This document shows, one piece after another, positions 37,567-47,139 of a stretch of DNA of 64,000 bases (position 1 is the first letter of the stretch; every line of letters begins with the position of its first letter). The notes below the pieces were generated by a model. The model searched no databases. It was not told the origin of the DNA and saw only the letters and a list, made by a program, of their open reading frames with translations. The position numbers were made by a program, and so were the translations under genes. This stretch comes from Clostridium puniceum (lineage in GTDB: Bacteria; Bacillota; Clostridia; Clostridiales; Clostridiaceae), in NCBI RefSeq assembly GCF_002006345.1, contig NZ_LZZM01000179.1, positions 62,001 to 126,000 on the forward strand. The letters are read 5' to 3'.

Positions 37567-38130
37567 TGAAAATGAGAAAATATTTAAAAATATATAAAGA
37601 AGCAATAAGAATTTTTTTTTCATCATCAACAGCATATCGAATGGAGTTTCAAGCGTATTTTTTTTATGGTATTATTTGAAAAATCGTGGAGGAAGTTAGA
37701 GAAGGTATTCTGGAAGTAACACTTATAAAACCAGTAAACTGCATGTTTTACTTAATGGCTTCTACTTTTAGCATGGATGGAATAGGTGTTATTATAGGCG
37801 TAATTGTCTTCTTTTGTATATCAATTGCGCATATTGGAGAAATAACAGCTATAATGTGGATAGAATTTTTAGTATTCTTTGTTACGGGACTCTTTGTAAT
37901 GGTTGGCATTCAACTGCTTATGGCTGCAACATCTTTTAAATGGGTTGCTAATTCTAGAATACCAGAAATGTATAATAGCTTTGTTCGTTTTGGTTATTAT
38001 CCGCAAAGTATATTTAGTAGAAGCATTATTTTCATAACTTCATATATTGTACCTGTAGCAATGATTGGATTTTTTCCAGCTTCTGCACTTTTAGGATTAA
38101 CGGAAAAGAATATGTTAATAAGATGGGAGC
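37566..38130 (+). pseudogene. ABC-2 exporter permease 2, internally deleted
   Basis: It begins ATGAAAATGAGAAAATA (MRKYLKIYKEAIRIFF, then AYRMEFQAYFFYGII), meets a stop at ~37678, and resumes as VEEVREGILEVTLIKPVNCM through SFVRFGYYPQSIFSRSI to the last span. Family members have ~100 more residues between these parts, so an internal deletion has occurred. The frame runs on into the ATPase remnant at ~38100 in a different frame. Confidence 0.7.
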
Positions 38131-38656
38131 AGTTTTTGGACAGAAAAGCCAACTTATTTTTGATATACCTCCTATTGATAGCTTTAAAATGAATAAGGCT
38201 ATTTATGGAATACCTGATGATGTCTATAAGGAACGCTTAAATATGATTGTAGATTTACTTGATGTGGGTGATATTATCATGCGTCCAACTAGGGTTTTAT
38301 CCTTAGGAGAAAAAATGAAATGCGAGTTTATTATGGCTATGCTTCATAATCCGGATATTGTGTTTTTAGATGAGCCTACAATTGGTCTTGATGTTATTGC
38401 AAAGCAAAATATAAGAGAATTTATTAAAGAAATGAATGAAAAAGGTGTGACCTTCATATTGACTACACATGATTTAGAAGGCGTAGAAAGGTTGGCTAAA
38501 AATGTGATAATCATAAATAAGGGGGAAAAAGTTTTTGATGTATCTATTGATGATTTAAGAAAAACTTTTGGTGAGAAAAACATAGTGGAGCTGACTTTAA
38601 CTAAAGAACTTCCTATGGAAAAAGTAATAATGAGAATTTATGAAAAAACTACATAA
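38098..38656 (+). pseudogene. ABC-2 exporter ATPase, N-terminally truncated
   Basis: Homology starts abruptly at GKEYVNKMGAVFGQKSQLIF, skipping the first ~85 residues and with them the Walker A P-loop. It then keeps the signature (LSLGEKMKCEF), Walker B (IVFLDEPTIGLD) and the switch histidine (LTTHDLEG). Without Walker A it cannot bind ATP normally. The deletion joins it directly to the end of permease 2. The three genes form one decayed exporter. Confidence 0.8.
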
Positions 38657-38817
38657 AATATTACTAGGTTTGATAGTTTTCTGATTTAAGATATAATGAA
38701 AAGAAGAGAGATTTGTTAAATTATATGAAAATATATTAACATTTTTAATCTTTTATGATTTTTATATGATGAAATCGCAGAAATAAAATAGAAAATTAAT
38801 ATAACGAGGTGAAATGT

Positions 38818-39690
38818 ATGTTTGAAATATCATTCCTAGTAAAATATTCTGAAATTGAAACAGTATTAAATAAACTTATAAGTATAGGTTTTTCTTCTAC
38901 TTATTATGATGCCCCTTATGAGGTTACTGTGGATTCTAATGGGTATGGATTTTATGAAAAAGAAAATGAATTTATTAATTTAAAGGTTTATCCTGAAAGT
39001 GAAAATATTGAGGAATGCAGTAAATTTATTGATGAAATTAAAGAAGTTCTAGATATAAAGGAGAATATAACTTTAGCAGAGCTTAAGGAAGATAATTGGC
39101 AACATCCTTTTGAACCTGTAGATTTAAATAATGGATGGATAATTGCAGAACCAAGTGTAGTAGGTGAAAATGCAAAGAAAATAAACTTTGAATCTCAAGG
39201 TTCATTTGGTACTGGATTACATGAAACTACTCAGGATTTACTTAGATATATATTAGAAGAAGATTTTTCAGGGCTAATACTTCTTGATTTAGGTACAGGC
39301 TCAGGAATATTAAGTATAGCAGCTGGCTTAAAAAATGCAAAACATATAGTAGCATTAGATATAAGAGATGTAACTAGCGAAGTTTTACATAATTCACATC
39401 TTAACAATATAAAAAATATAGAGGTTGTAGTTGCAGATGTTACTTCAAAAGATTTAGGTGTTAACAATAACTTTGATGTAGTATTTATTAATATAGGTGG
39501 GGATGAGACCTTATCATCTATGGAATTAATTAATAGAGTTATAAAAACTAATGGAAGGTTATTTATATCTGGATTAGTAGAATGGAGTAGTGATAAAATT
39601 TACGAAGAATTAAATGCTCAAGGATATAACCTAATAAAAAAGACAAAAACTAATGAATGGGTAACAATGGTTCTTAAGAAAGAAAACTAA
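38818..39690 (+). CDS. PrmA-like methyltransferase (ribosomal protein L11 methyltransferase family)
   Basis: 290-aa SAM-dependent methyltransferase. The N-terminal substrate-binding half (1-115) is followed by the PrmA signature FGTGLHETTQDLLRYI and motif I LDLGTGSGILSIAAG, then ALDIRDVTSE. The usual PrmA motif is FGTGTHxTT; here Leu replaces Thr. The canonical copy in clostridia usually sits by dnaJ, and none of those genes is here, so this may be a second, divergent member with another target. Start 38818 follows GAGGTGA; the GTG 9 bp earlier is part of that site. Confidence 0.8.
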   Translation: MFEISFLVKYSEIETVLNKLISIGFSSTYYDAPYEVTVDSNGYGFYEKENEFINLKVYPESENIEECSKFIDEIKEVLDIKENITLAELKEDNWQHPFEPVDLNNGWIIAEPSVVGENAKKINFESQGSFGTGLHETTQDLLRYILEEDFSGLILLDLGTGSGILSIAAGLKNAKHIVALDIRDVTSEVLHNSHLNNIKNIEVVVADVTSKDLGVNNNFDVVFINIGGDETLSSMELINRVIKTNGRLFISGLVEWSSDKIYEELNAQGYNLIKKTKTNEWVTMVLKKEN

Positions 39691-39770
39691 AAATTAAATA
39701 CATATATGTCATGAAAAATAATTAAAAACACAAGCTTTTATATAGAGATAATGATTAATTTCTAGAAAGA

Positions 39771-39820
39771 AAATGCCACTCTACAATGCAGAAATATATG
39801 CATTGTAGAGTGGCATTTTT
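39771..39820. terminator. Bidirectional terminator between prmA-like and greA
   Basis: AAATGCCACTCTACAATGCA (39771-39790) pairs perfectly with TGCATTGTAGAGTGGCATTT (39799-39818), a 20-bp stem with an 8-base loop and A/T runs on both sides. Confidence 0.9.
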
Positions 39821-39837
39821 GGTTATGTTATATATTT

Positions 39838-40302
39838 TTATAATATTTCTAGTACTTCTACTGTATATTTTTCGCCAGGAGCATCAACTTCTACTATGTC
39901 ACGAACTTTTTTCCCAGATAAAGCTTTGCCTAAATCTGATTCTATACTTATAAGCATATTTTCAGGGTCTAAATCCATAGTAGTTACTAAGGTTATGACA
40001 ACTTCATCGTCATCTTCTACAAATTTAATTCTAGCTTTACTATTAATTCCTAAAACTGATTTATCCAAATCATCATCATCGATTACTGTTGCTGTTGAAA
40101 TCATCGTCAATAGGTATTGAATTCTATTATCATTTTCTCTATAGTTTCTGCAAGCCTCTTTATATTCAGCATTTTCAGATCTGTCTCCATGAGCTGCCGC
40201 TACTAATTTTTCTTTGGCTATTTCAGCTCTTTTTACGGTCATTCGATAATCTAATTCTTCTCTTAATTTTCTTATATTTTCTTCTGTTAGCGTATTATTC
40301 AT
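39838..40302 (-). CDS. greA: Transcription elongation factor GreA/GreB family
   Basis: 154 aa. The N-terminal coiled coil (~1-75) carries HGDRSENAEYKEA, the acidic tip segment that enters the RNA polymerase channel. The C-terminal FKBP-like domain has SDLGKALSGKKVRDIVEVDAP. It rescues arrested polymerase by stimulating transcript cleavage. It is rather divergent from the housekeeping GreA of the lysS-greA locus, so it may be a second copy. It is monocistronic and convergent with the methyltransferase gene. Confidence 0.9.
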   Translation of the reverse strand: MNNTLTEENIRKLREELDYRMTVKRAEIAKEKLVAAAHGDRSENAEYKEACRNYRENDNRIQYLLTMISTATVIDDDDLDKSVLGINSKARIKFVEDDDEVVITLVTTMDLDPENMLISIESDLGKALSGKKVRDIVEVDAPGEKYTVEVLEIL

Positions 40303-40385
40303 AAAATGCTAAACCTCCACTAAAATATACTATATTAATATTATAATATAAATATTTTTTTTAGGCATTTTTTATTTTAAAAGAT

Positions 40386-41264
40386 TTATTTAATCATTAA
40401 ATCTCCATCATAAGATGTGATAATTTTATATAAATCAGGACGACGATCTCTAAATATTCCCCATTCAGTACGTTGTATTTCCAGTTGATCTAGGTCAAAT
40501 TCAGCAACCAGAACAGTTTCATCTGTACGATTAGCTTCTATAATTTTATTTCCTTGTGGACCTGCAATAAAGGAAGAACCGTAAAAAGTAATTTTAGAAT
40601 CTTCATCCTCTTCAACTCCAATGCGATTAGAAGCAATAATTGGTACTAAATTGGCAGCAGCATGACCTAACATACAAGTTTGCCAGTGATCTTTAGAGTC
40701 TATTGATTGATCTTGAGGTTCTGACCCAATAGCTGTTGGATAAAAAAGAATTTCTGCACCCATTAATGTCATACATCTAGCAGCTTCTGGATACCACTGA
40801 TCCCAGCAGATTCCAACACCGATTTTTCCATATCTAGTATTCCATACCTTAAAACCAGTATCGCCTGGATTAAAGTAGAATTTTTCTTCATACCCTGGTC
40901 CATCTGGAATATGACTTTTTCTATATGTACCTAATATTTCACCATTAGCATCAATTACCGCTAAAGAGTTATATCTAGCACAGTTTTTCTTTTCGTAAAA
41001 ACTAATAGGCAGCACTACCTTAAGTTCTTTAGCAATTTCTTTAAAATGATTTATAGCTTTATTGTGTTCTAATTCCGTAGCATATGTGTAATAATCAGAT
41101 TTTTCTTTCTGACAAAAATATGGCGTTTCAAATAGTTCTTGAATTAGAATGATTTGGGCACCTTTTTTTGCAGCATCTCGTACTAAAATTTCTGCTTTAT
41201 TAATATTTTCATCAATATTACAAGAGCAGCTCATTTGCGTAGCTGCAACTTTAACTTTTCTCAT
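40386..41264 (-). CDS. aguB: N-carbamoylputrescine amidase
   Basis: 292-aa nitrilase-superfamily enzyme that hydrolyses N-carbamoylputrescine to putrescine, CO2 and ammonia. The catalytic triad is visible: Glu in LIQELFETPYF, Lys in YRKSHIPDG, Cys in GVGICWDQWYPEAARC. The C-terminal TEWGIFRDRRPDLYK is typical of the AguB branch. The ATG at 41264 with GAGGTGAT close upstream is taken over the GTG three codons earlier. It lies 22 bp after aguA in one operon. Confidence 0.95.
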   Translation of the reverse strand: MRKVKVAATQMSCSCNIDENINKAEILVRDAAKKGAQIILIQELFETPYFCQKEKSDYYTYATELEHNKAINHFKEIAKELKVVLPISFYEKKNCARYNSLAVIDANGEILGTYRKSHIPDGPGYEEKFYFNPGDTGFKVWNTRYGKIGVGICWDQWYPEAARCMTLMGAEILFYPTAIGSEPQDQSIDSKDHWQTCMLGHAAANLVPIIASNRIGVEEDEDSKITFYGSSFIAGPQGNKIIEANRTDETVLVAEFDLDQLEIQRTEWGIFRDRRPDLYKIITSYDGDLMIK

Positions 41265-41286
41265 GCTAATCACCTCATATCTTTAT

Positions 41287-42324
41287 TTATAAAAACTTTT
41301 TAGGGGTAGGCATTTGCTGAGTAGTACAATGAACATTACCACCCTCCGTAATAACTGCCATTCCATTTATTTTTCGAATTTTTCTTTCAGGAAAAGTTCC
41401 GCTTAATACCTTTTCTGCCATTTTATCAGTTTCTTTTGCATTATCGCCAAAAATCGGTAAAATAATACCACCATTTACAAAATAGAAGTTTAGGTAACTT
41501 AATGTTAATCTATGATTGCCATACTCAGTTTTAGGCGGTTGAGCTATTTGGATAATTTCAAACTTTCTTCCTTTTGCATCAGTTTGATTTTTTAGTATTT
41601 CAAGATTTTGTAAAGTGATTTTGTAGTTATCATCATTTGAATCAGCACAAGTCTGAATAAGTATACTACCTGGTTTAGCAAAACATGCGATATTGTCAAC
41701 ATGCCCATCAGTTTCATCACCACTTAAACCATTCTTAAGCCAAATAACTTTCTCTATACTTAAGTATTTCTTTAAATAATTTTCAATTTGTTCTCTAGTA
41801 AGGTTTGGATTTCTATTAGGATTTAACAAGCACTCTTCAGTAGTTATTAGTGTACCTTCACCATCAACATGAATTGAACCACCTTCCATTATAAGAGGTG
41901 CATCAAATTTTTTAATATTAAAATGATCTAAGATTTTTGGAGCCACTTCATTATCTAAATCCCAAGGAGTATATTTCCCCCCCCACGCATTAAAATTCCA
42001 GTTTACTCCAGCCATGTTTCCATCATCATCCATTAAAAATGTAGGACCATTATCTCTAAGCCATGCGTCATTATGTTTAATTGGAAGAAATTCTATATTA
42101 GACTTATGAAAAAGTTTTTGTGTTGTTTCTAAATCTTCTGGGTTAACAATAACTGTAACAGTTTCAAACTCAGAAATTGCATTAATAAGCTCTGCATAAC
42201 CGTGGCAAATAACCTCATAATTATTTGGATAACACATAGATTCTTTAACAGGCCATGAAATAAATGTACGTTCATGTGAAGTCCATTCAGCAGGCATTTT
42301 ATAATTTAAATCTTTTGGATACAT
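41287..42324 (-). CDS. aguA: Agmatine deiminase
   Basis: 345 aa, guanidino-group-modifying family. It converts agmatine to N-carbamoylputrescine. Landmarks are WPVKESMCYP, the NDAWLRDNGPTF substrate/catalytic segment, GGSIHVDGEGTLITTEECL, DETDGHVDN, and the catalytic cysteine near the C-terminus in EGGNVHCTTQQMP. With aguB it gives a two-step agmatine-to-putrescine route; no agmatine/putrescine antiporter or carbamate kinase is adjacent, so this looks biosynthetic rather than energy-yielding. AAAAGGAG precedes the start. Confidence 0.96.
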   Translation of the reverse strand: MYPKDLNYKMPAEWTSHERTFISWPVKESMCYPNNYEVICHGYAELINAISEFETVTVIVNPEDLETTQKLFHKSNIEFLPIKHNDAWLRDNGPTFLMDDDGNMAGVNWNFNAWGGKYTPWDLDNEVAPKILDHFNIKKFDAPLIMEGGSIHVDGEGTLITTEECLLNPNRNPNLTREQIENYLKKYLSIEKVIWLKNGLSGDETDGHVDNIACFAKPGSILIQTCADSNDDNYKITLQNLEILKNQTDAKGRKFEIIQIAQPPKTEYGNHRLTLSYLNFYFVNGGIILPIFGDNAKETDKMAEKVLSGTFPERKIRKINGMAVITEGGNVHCTTQQMPTPKKFL

Positions 42325-42678
42325 ATTATACTCCTTTTCCTTAAATAATTACATTTAAATTTTCGTTTAAGTTCTTATAGTATCAATCATATAATAAACT
42401 TCAACTCACTTCAATGTCAATATTCAAGTCAATTTCATAAGCTCCAAAGATTAAATGGATAAAATAATCTATTTAAGTGATTTAAGAATTAAGGTATAAT
42501 TTAAATAGATATATTGAAAAGAGGAAGAAAAATAATTATATTTTCTCTGATTGGTGCAAATTGTAATTTACCAGAGAATAAGATATAATAAAACGAAAAT
42601 ATTAAATTATATAAGGAATACTATTAAATATTCTTTAAGTTTAAAGTGAATTATAAGAAAAAATTTGGAGGCATGAAC
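42325..42678. other. Divergent intergenic region aguA / xpaC
   Basis: It must hold both promoters. A TATAAT at 42495-42500 points toward xpaC but has no good -35. An imperfect repeat, TTCTCTG (~42543) with CAGAGAA (~42572), sits in the xpaC leader. No operator was recognised. Confidence 0.4.
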
Positions 42679-43911
42679 ATGGACAAAAAGGATTTTTCTG
42701 ATTTAGAAAATCAAATTAAAGATACAGTAAAAAGTGCATTCAATGCTATAGATTTTGTTAATCTAAAAAAAGGTATTAATAATAAAGCTGATGATGCTTT
42801 AAATGGTGTAAAAACAAAGTTTAAAGATAAATCAGATGATGTAATAGGAAAGTTAAGGAATAAATCACAAGAATTTAGTGAAAAAATGGAATCTAAGATT
42901 CAAAATCAGCATACAAACTTATCGAAGGTAAATAAAAAAGAAAAAAATAAGGCACCAGTATATATTGTAAAAAGACCCATCGGAAGTATATCAGGAGTAG
43001 TTTATAAGGTACTTGGGTACACTGGAAGTTTGGTTTTTGGTATTCTATTAATGGTTTATTCAATGCTGACACCTTTATTTCCACAATTTTTGACTAATAA
43101 TTTTATTTTTTTAGGATTTCTATCTACTTTTTTTATATCAAGTATTGGTTTATCATTTAGAGGTAGATATTTAAGGAATAGGGTATATCGTTTTAAAAAG
43201 TATGTTAAGATTCTTGATGGTGAAAATTACTGCTTAATTGAAAATTTGGCTAGCGATATTAAAAAGAAAAATAAATATGTTGTAAAAGATCTAAGAAAAA
43301 TGAGTGAACTAGGTATGTTTAAAGAAGCTCATATTGATGAAAAACAGACTTATTTTATGCTAAGTAATGAAGTTTATGACAATTATCTAAAATCACAAGA
43401 AGCGTTAAAACAACGTAATGAAGAAGAATTAAGAAGACAAGAGAAGTCAAATGAAGAAAAAAATGATCCTGCGAAAAGAGAATTACGATTTACAATAGAT
43501 ATGGGGCAAAATTATATTAAACAAATAAGAAGTGTAAATGATGCCTTGCCAGAAGAAGAGATTTCAAATAAATTATATAGACTTGAAAATATTGTGATAC
43601 AAATATTAGAACACATAGAAAATAATCCAAAAAAATTACCTGAGGTTAATAAATTTGCCAATCATTATCTTCCTATAACTTTAAAATTAGTTAATTCATA
43701 TAAAGAGTTAAATGAGCAGGCAGTTCAGGGTGATAATATAAAAAATGCTAAAAATGAAATTGAAAAAAGTATTGATTTCATAAATACTGCTTTTGAAAAA
43801 TTATTAGATGATTTATTTGAAGAAGTAGCTTTGGATATTTCTACAGATATTTCTGTCTTGGAAACACTTTTTACGCAGGAAGGATTGACTAAAAAAGATT
43901 TTGAAAATTAA
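42679..43911 (+). CDS. XpaC-family membrane-associated protein
   Basis: 410 aa. A charged N-terminal stretch (~1-85), two adjacent membrane spans (~105-155), then a long, highly charged helical C-terminal half (VYDNYLKSQEALKQRNEEELRRQEK) typical of the 5-bromo-4-chloroindolyl phosphate hydrolysis (XpaC) family. That name comes from an old screen; the real function is unknown. These genes regularly stand before telA, as here (28 bp apart). Start 42679 is favoured by GGAGG 7 bp upstream. Confidence 0.82.
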   Translation: MDKKDFSDLENQIKDTVKSAFNAIDFVNLKKGINNKADDALNGVKTKFKDKSDDVIGKLRNKSQEFSEKMESKIQNQHTNLSKVNKKEKNKAPVYIVKRPIGSISGVVYKVLGYTGSLVFGILLMVYSMLTPLFPQFLTNNFIFLGFLSTFFISSIGLSFRGRYLRNRVYRFKKYVKILDGENYCLIENLASDIKKKNKYVVKDLRKMSELGMFKEAHIDEKQTYFMLSNEVYDNYLKSQEALKQRNEEELRRQEKSNEEKNDPAKRELRFTIDMGQNYIKQIRSVNDALPEEEISNKLYRLENIVIQILEHIENNPKKLPEVNKFANHYLPITLKLVNSYKELNEQAVQGDNIKNAKNEIEKSIDFINTAFEKLLDDLFEEVALDISTDISVLETLFTQEGLTKKDFEN

Positions 43912-43939
43912 TATTGAAACGAAAAAGGAGGATTTTTAA

Positions 43940-45088
43940 ATGAGCAATGAATTTAAAGAAGTAATTGATGTAACGCCAAGTTTAACTTTTGAACCTTTTC
44001 AAGAAGAGGAAGTTTCTATTACTAAGGCAAGTGAAGAAAATAAGGAAGCAGAAGTACTTGATGATAGTAATTTAACAGAAGAAGAAAAAAAGATGGTAGA
44101 TCAATTTGTACAGAAGATTGATATAAGCAATTCAAACTCAATTCTCCAATATGGAGTAGGAGCTCAAAAGAAAATTGCAGATTTTTCTGAATCAGCCTTA
44201 AATAATGTAAAGACAAAGGATTTAGGCGAAGTAGGGAATATGCTTTCTAGTGTAGTAAGTGAATTAAAAAGTTTTGATGCTCCAGAGGAGAAAAAAGGTA
44301 TCTTAGGTCTATTCAAGAAAACTACAGAAAAAGTTTCTGCTATGAGAGTAAAATATGATAAGGTTGAAAATAATATAAATAGAATTTGTACTATGCTTGA
44401 AACCCACCAAATTCAACTGCTAAAAGATATTGCTATGTTGGATAAGATGTATGAAATAAATAAAGTATATTTTAAAGAACTTTCTATGTACATATTGGCA
44501 GGAAAAAAGAAGCTTGTAAAATTAGAAAAGGAAGAACTTCCTGTTTTAGTTGAAAGAGCCAAAACTAGTGGTCTTCCAGAAGATGCACAAGCAACTAATG
44601 ATTTTATGTCACTTTGCAATCGCTTTGAGAAAAAAATTCATGATTTAGAATTAACTAGAATGATTTCTCTTCAAATGGCACCACAAATTCGTTTAGTTCA
44701 AAATAATGATTCATTAATGTCAGAAAAAATACAATCTACCATTGTAAATACAATTCCACTTTGGAAAAGTCAAATTGTATTAGCACTTGGTGTTGCTCAC
44801 TCTACTAATGCTGCAAAAGTGCAAAATGAAGTGACAGATATGACTAATCAACTTTTACGTAAGAATGCTGAAACTTTAAAAATGTCAACTATAGAAACAG
44901 CTAAAGCATCTGAACGTGGAATTGTTGATATTGATACTCTTCGTAATACAAATGAATCATTAATTACAACTCTTGATGAGGTGCTTCGTATACAAACAGA
45001 AGGTCGACAAAAACGTAAAGAAGCTGAAAAAGAATTACAAAATATAGAAGAAAAATTAAAAAATAGACTTTTACAATTAAGTAAATAA
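43940..45088 (+). CDS. TelA-family toxic anion resistance protein
   Basis: 382 aa, soluble and largely helical, with an acidic N-terminus and the TelA body (LKSFDAPEEKKGILGLFKK, then YDKVENNINRICTMLETHQ, LELTRMISLQMAPQIRLVQN, VTDMTNQLLRKNAETLK). TelA proteins are linked to tellurite and cell-envelope stress resistance, mechanism unknown. AAAGGAGGATTT precedes the ATG. It forms an operon with xpaC upstream and an ABC-class ATPase downstream. Confidence 0.88.
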   Translation: MSNEFKEVIDVTPSLTFEPFQEEEVSITKASEENKEAEVLDDSNLTEEEKKMVDQFVQKIDISNSNSILQYGVGAQKKIADFSESALNNVKTKDLGEVGNMLSSVVSELKSFDAPEEKKGILGLFKKTTEKVSAMRVKYDKVENNINRICTMLETHQIQLLKDIAMLDKMYEINKVYFKELSMYILAGKKKLVKLEKEELPVLVERAKTSGLPEDAQATNDFMSLCNRFEKKIHDLELTRMISLQMAPQIRLVQNNDSLMSEKIQSTIVNTIPLWKSQIVLALGVAHSTNAAKVQNEVTDMTNQLLRKNAETLKMSTIETAKASERGIVDIDTLRNTNESLITTLDEVLRIQTEGRQKRKEAEKELQNIEEKLKNRLLQLSK

Positions 45089-45171
45089 GCATATAATAAT
45101 GTGACTTTATTAAGATGAGCTTTGTATAAGGCTCATCTTTTAAGGTTATAAGCAATAAAAAGGAGATTTAT

Positions 45172-46872
45172 ATGAAAAATTCACAAATATTAAAAAAGGA
45201 CTTAGATAGAATTGATGGAAGGAGCTACAGATTGTATAAGGAATTAGAGGGACAATATGATTTTGAAAATTACATTTTAAGTATAGATCATGTTCAAGGC
45301 GATCCTTTTGCAGCACCATCAAGAATTAGATTAATAGTAAAGCAGCATACAGCTAAATTTCCAAAGGAACTTTTTGATAATAAAAATAAAAATATTGCTG
45401 TTGCAGATTATTTAACAAGAGAATTTTACTTTAATATAAATAGATTTAGTGAAAGAATTTTTGGATCTGGAAAGAGTGGGATAATAGCCATAAGTAAATG
45501 TCCACAAGAGATATTAAATAGAACATCAATAATTATAAATGAAGATGAAATTGAGGCAAGATTTTATGTTGGATTTCCAGCAAGAGGACGAAGTGTTTTA
45601 TCAAAAGAATTAGAAAAGATTTTATATAATGTTATACCAAACCTTGTGGAAAAAACTTTAATATATAAAAATATTAATAATGGAAAATTACAAGCTAGAG
45701 TAAAGCTTGTAGAAGATCAGGAATATATAAGAATGGAATTAAATAAGAGAGGATTAATTTCTTTCATAGCTAATGGATCAATGCTGCCAAGAGAAAGTGG
45801 AGTATCAACGAAAGCATTAAAAACGGGTAAAACATTTATGTCACCAAAGGAATTAGAAGTGGAATTCAATACTCAAAGCAGAGGAATAATAAAAGGAATG
45901 GGTATTAAAAAGGGTGTAACGATTATTGTAGGTGGAGGTTATCATGGTAAATCCACATTATTAAAAGCTTTAGAACTTGGAGTTTATAATCATGTTGAAG
46001 GTGATGGACGGGAATTTGTTATAACAAATAAATCAGCCTTAAAGATTAGGGCGGAAGATAGCAGATGTGTAACTAAGATAGATATATCTTTGTTTATAAA
46101 TAATTTACCTAATGGAAAAGATACGGTGAAATTCTACACAGAAAATGCAAGTGGAAGTACATCACAAGCAGCTAATATTATAGAAGGAATAGAAAGTAAC
46201 ACTAAGGTCTTTTTAATAGATGAGGATACTTCAGCCACTAATTTTATGATGAGAGATGATTTGATGCAAAAATTAGTTTCTAAAGATAAGGAACCAATTA
46301 CACCTTTTATTGAAATTGTCAGATCTTTATATGAACAGAAAGATATTTCAACAATCATAGTAGTTGGAAGCTGCGGAGATTTTTTTGATGTTGCAGATTG
46401 TGTAATACAAATGGATAATTATGATATTAAGGATGTAACAAAACAAGCTAAAGCATTAAGTAGTGGAAATATTATAAAAAGGATTAATGAGAAAAATTTA
46501 AAGATAGATATTGCATTTAACAGAGAGATTAAAGCAGGAAATATTGAGGCTAGAGAAAAAGGAATTAAAATAAAAACCTTAGGAGTAGATACAATAAGTA
46601 TAAATAAAGAAGAAATAAATTTAAGAGCAGTAGAGCAAATTGTTGATAACGAACAGTTAAATACTATAGGATCGATTATGAAATGGGCAGAAGCTAACCT
46701 TATGAATAAAGGTTTAAGCCTAAATGAAATGGTTGATAATATAATCTGTGAAATAAATAAAAATGGATTAATATCAATAGAGGAAATAAAAGGTGGCAGT
46801 GGAAGTTTAGCCATGATTAGAAAACAGGAAATAATGGCTGCATATAATCGATATAGAAAATTAAAAATATAG
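45172..46872 (+). CDS. Predicted ATPase of the ABC class (COG3044-like)
   Basis: 566 aa, soluble. The N-terminal half (~1-240) has family segments YDFENYILSIDHVQGDPFAAPS and GFPARGRSVL. A P-loop follows at 254-262 (GGGYHGKST), Walker B is in VFLIDEDTSATNFM, and ITNKSALKIRAEDSR lies between. No membrane domain is present, so it is not a transporter. The function of the class is unknown. It follows telA by 83 bp with a good AAAAGGAG site and may be the energy-using member of this envelope-stress set (inference). Confidence 0.87.
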   Translation: MKNSQILKKDLDRIDGRSYRLYKELEGQYDFENYILSIDHVQGDPFAAPSRIRLIVKQHTAKFPKELFDNKNKNIAVADYLTREFYFNINRFSERIFGSGKSGIIAISKCPQEILNRTSIIINEDEIEARFYVGFPARGRSVLSKELEKILYNVIPNLVEKTLIYKNINNGKLQARVKLVEDQEYIRMELNKRGLISFIANGSMLPRESGVSTKALKTGKTFMSPKELEVEFNTQSRGIIKGMGIKKGVTIIVGGGYHGKSTLLKALELGVYNHVEGDGREFVITNKSALKIRAEDSRCVTKIDISLFINNLPNGKDTVKFYTENASGSTSQAANIIEGIESNTKVFLIDEDTSATNFMMRDDLMQKLVSKDKEPITPFIEIVRSLYEQKDISTIIVVGSCGDFFDVADCVIQMDNYDIKDVTKQAKALSSGNIIKRINEKNLKIDIAFNREIKAGNIEAREKGIKIKTLGVDTISINKEEINLRAVEQIVDNEQLNTIGSIMKWAEANLMNKGLSLNEMVDNIICEINKNGLISIEEIKGGSGSLAMIRKQEIMAAYNRYRKLKI

Positions 46873-46898
46873 ATTAAATTTAAGAATAGGAGACAGCT

Positions 46899-46952
46899 AT
46901 GGAGGAAGTTATATATGAATATATAAATCATAAAAGTGAAATTTTCAATTAG
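46899..46952 (+). CDS. 17-codon ORF after the ABC-class ATPase
   Basis: MEEVIYEYINHKSEIFN, preceded by AATAGGAGACAGCT (AGGAG 5 bp from ATG), then an immediate stop. It may be the surviving 5' end of a lost gene or noise; nothing downstream continues it in another frame with certainty. The following ~90 bases have small hairpins (GTGCGAAGCAC near 47020). Confidence 0.3.
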   Translation: MEEVIYEYINHKSEIFN

Positions 46953-47094
46953 GTCATTAATATAAGATATTATTTGAACCATATAGTAAGATTAAAAACT
47001 TTTTTACAGATGAAAAAAGTGCGAAGCACAACCAAGAACTTTTTTCAATTTATTAGAAATTACTTTTTGATGTAATAGGATAATTAAGCAAATA

Positions 47095-47125
47095 AGCATT
47101 TCGTGGAATCAATTCCAGAAATGCT
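47095..47125 (-). terminator. Terminator of the PocR chemoreceptor gene
   Basis: AGCATTTCGTGGAAT (47095-47109) pairs with ATTCCAGAAATGCT (47112-47125) with one bulge. On the minus strand it is followed by TATTTGCTT. Confidence 0.6.
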
Positions 47126-47139
47126 CATTGTAACTATAG

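Noticed and set aside
46419-46982. 187-codon minus-strand hydrophobic frame
   Set aside because: It is antisense to the ABC-class ATPase gene; hydrophobicity arises from the complement of Lys/Glu/Asn codons.
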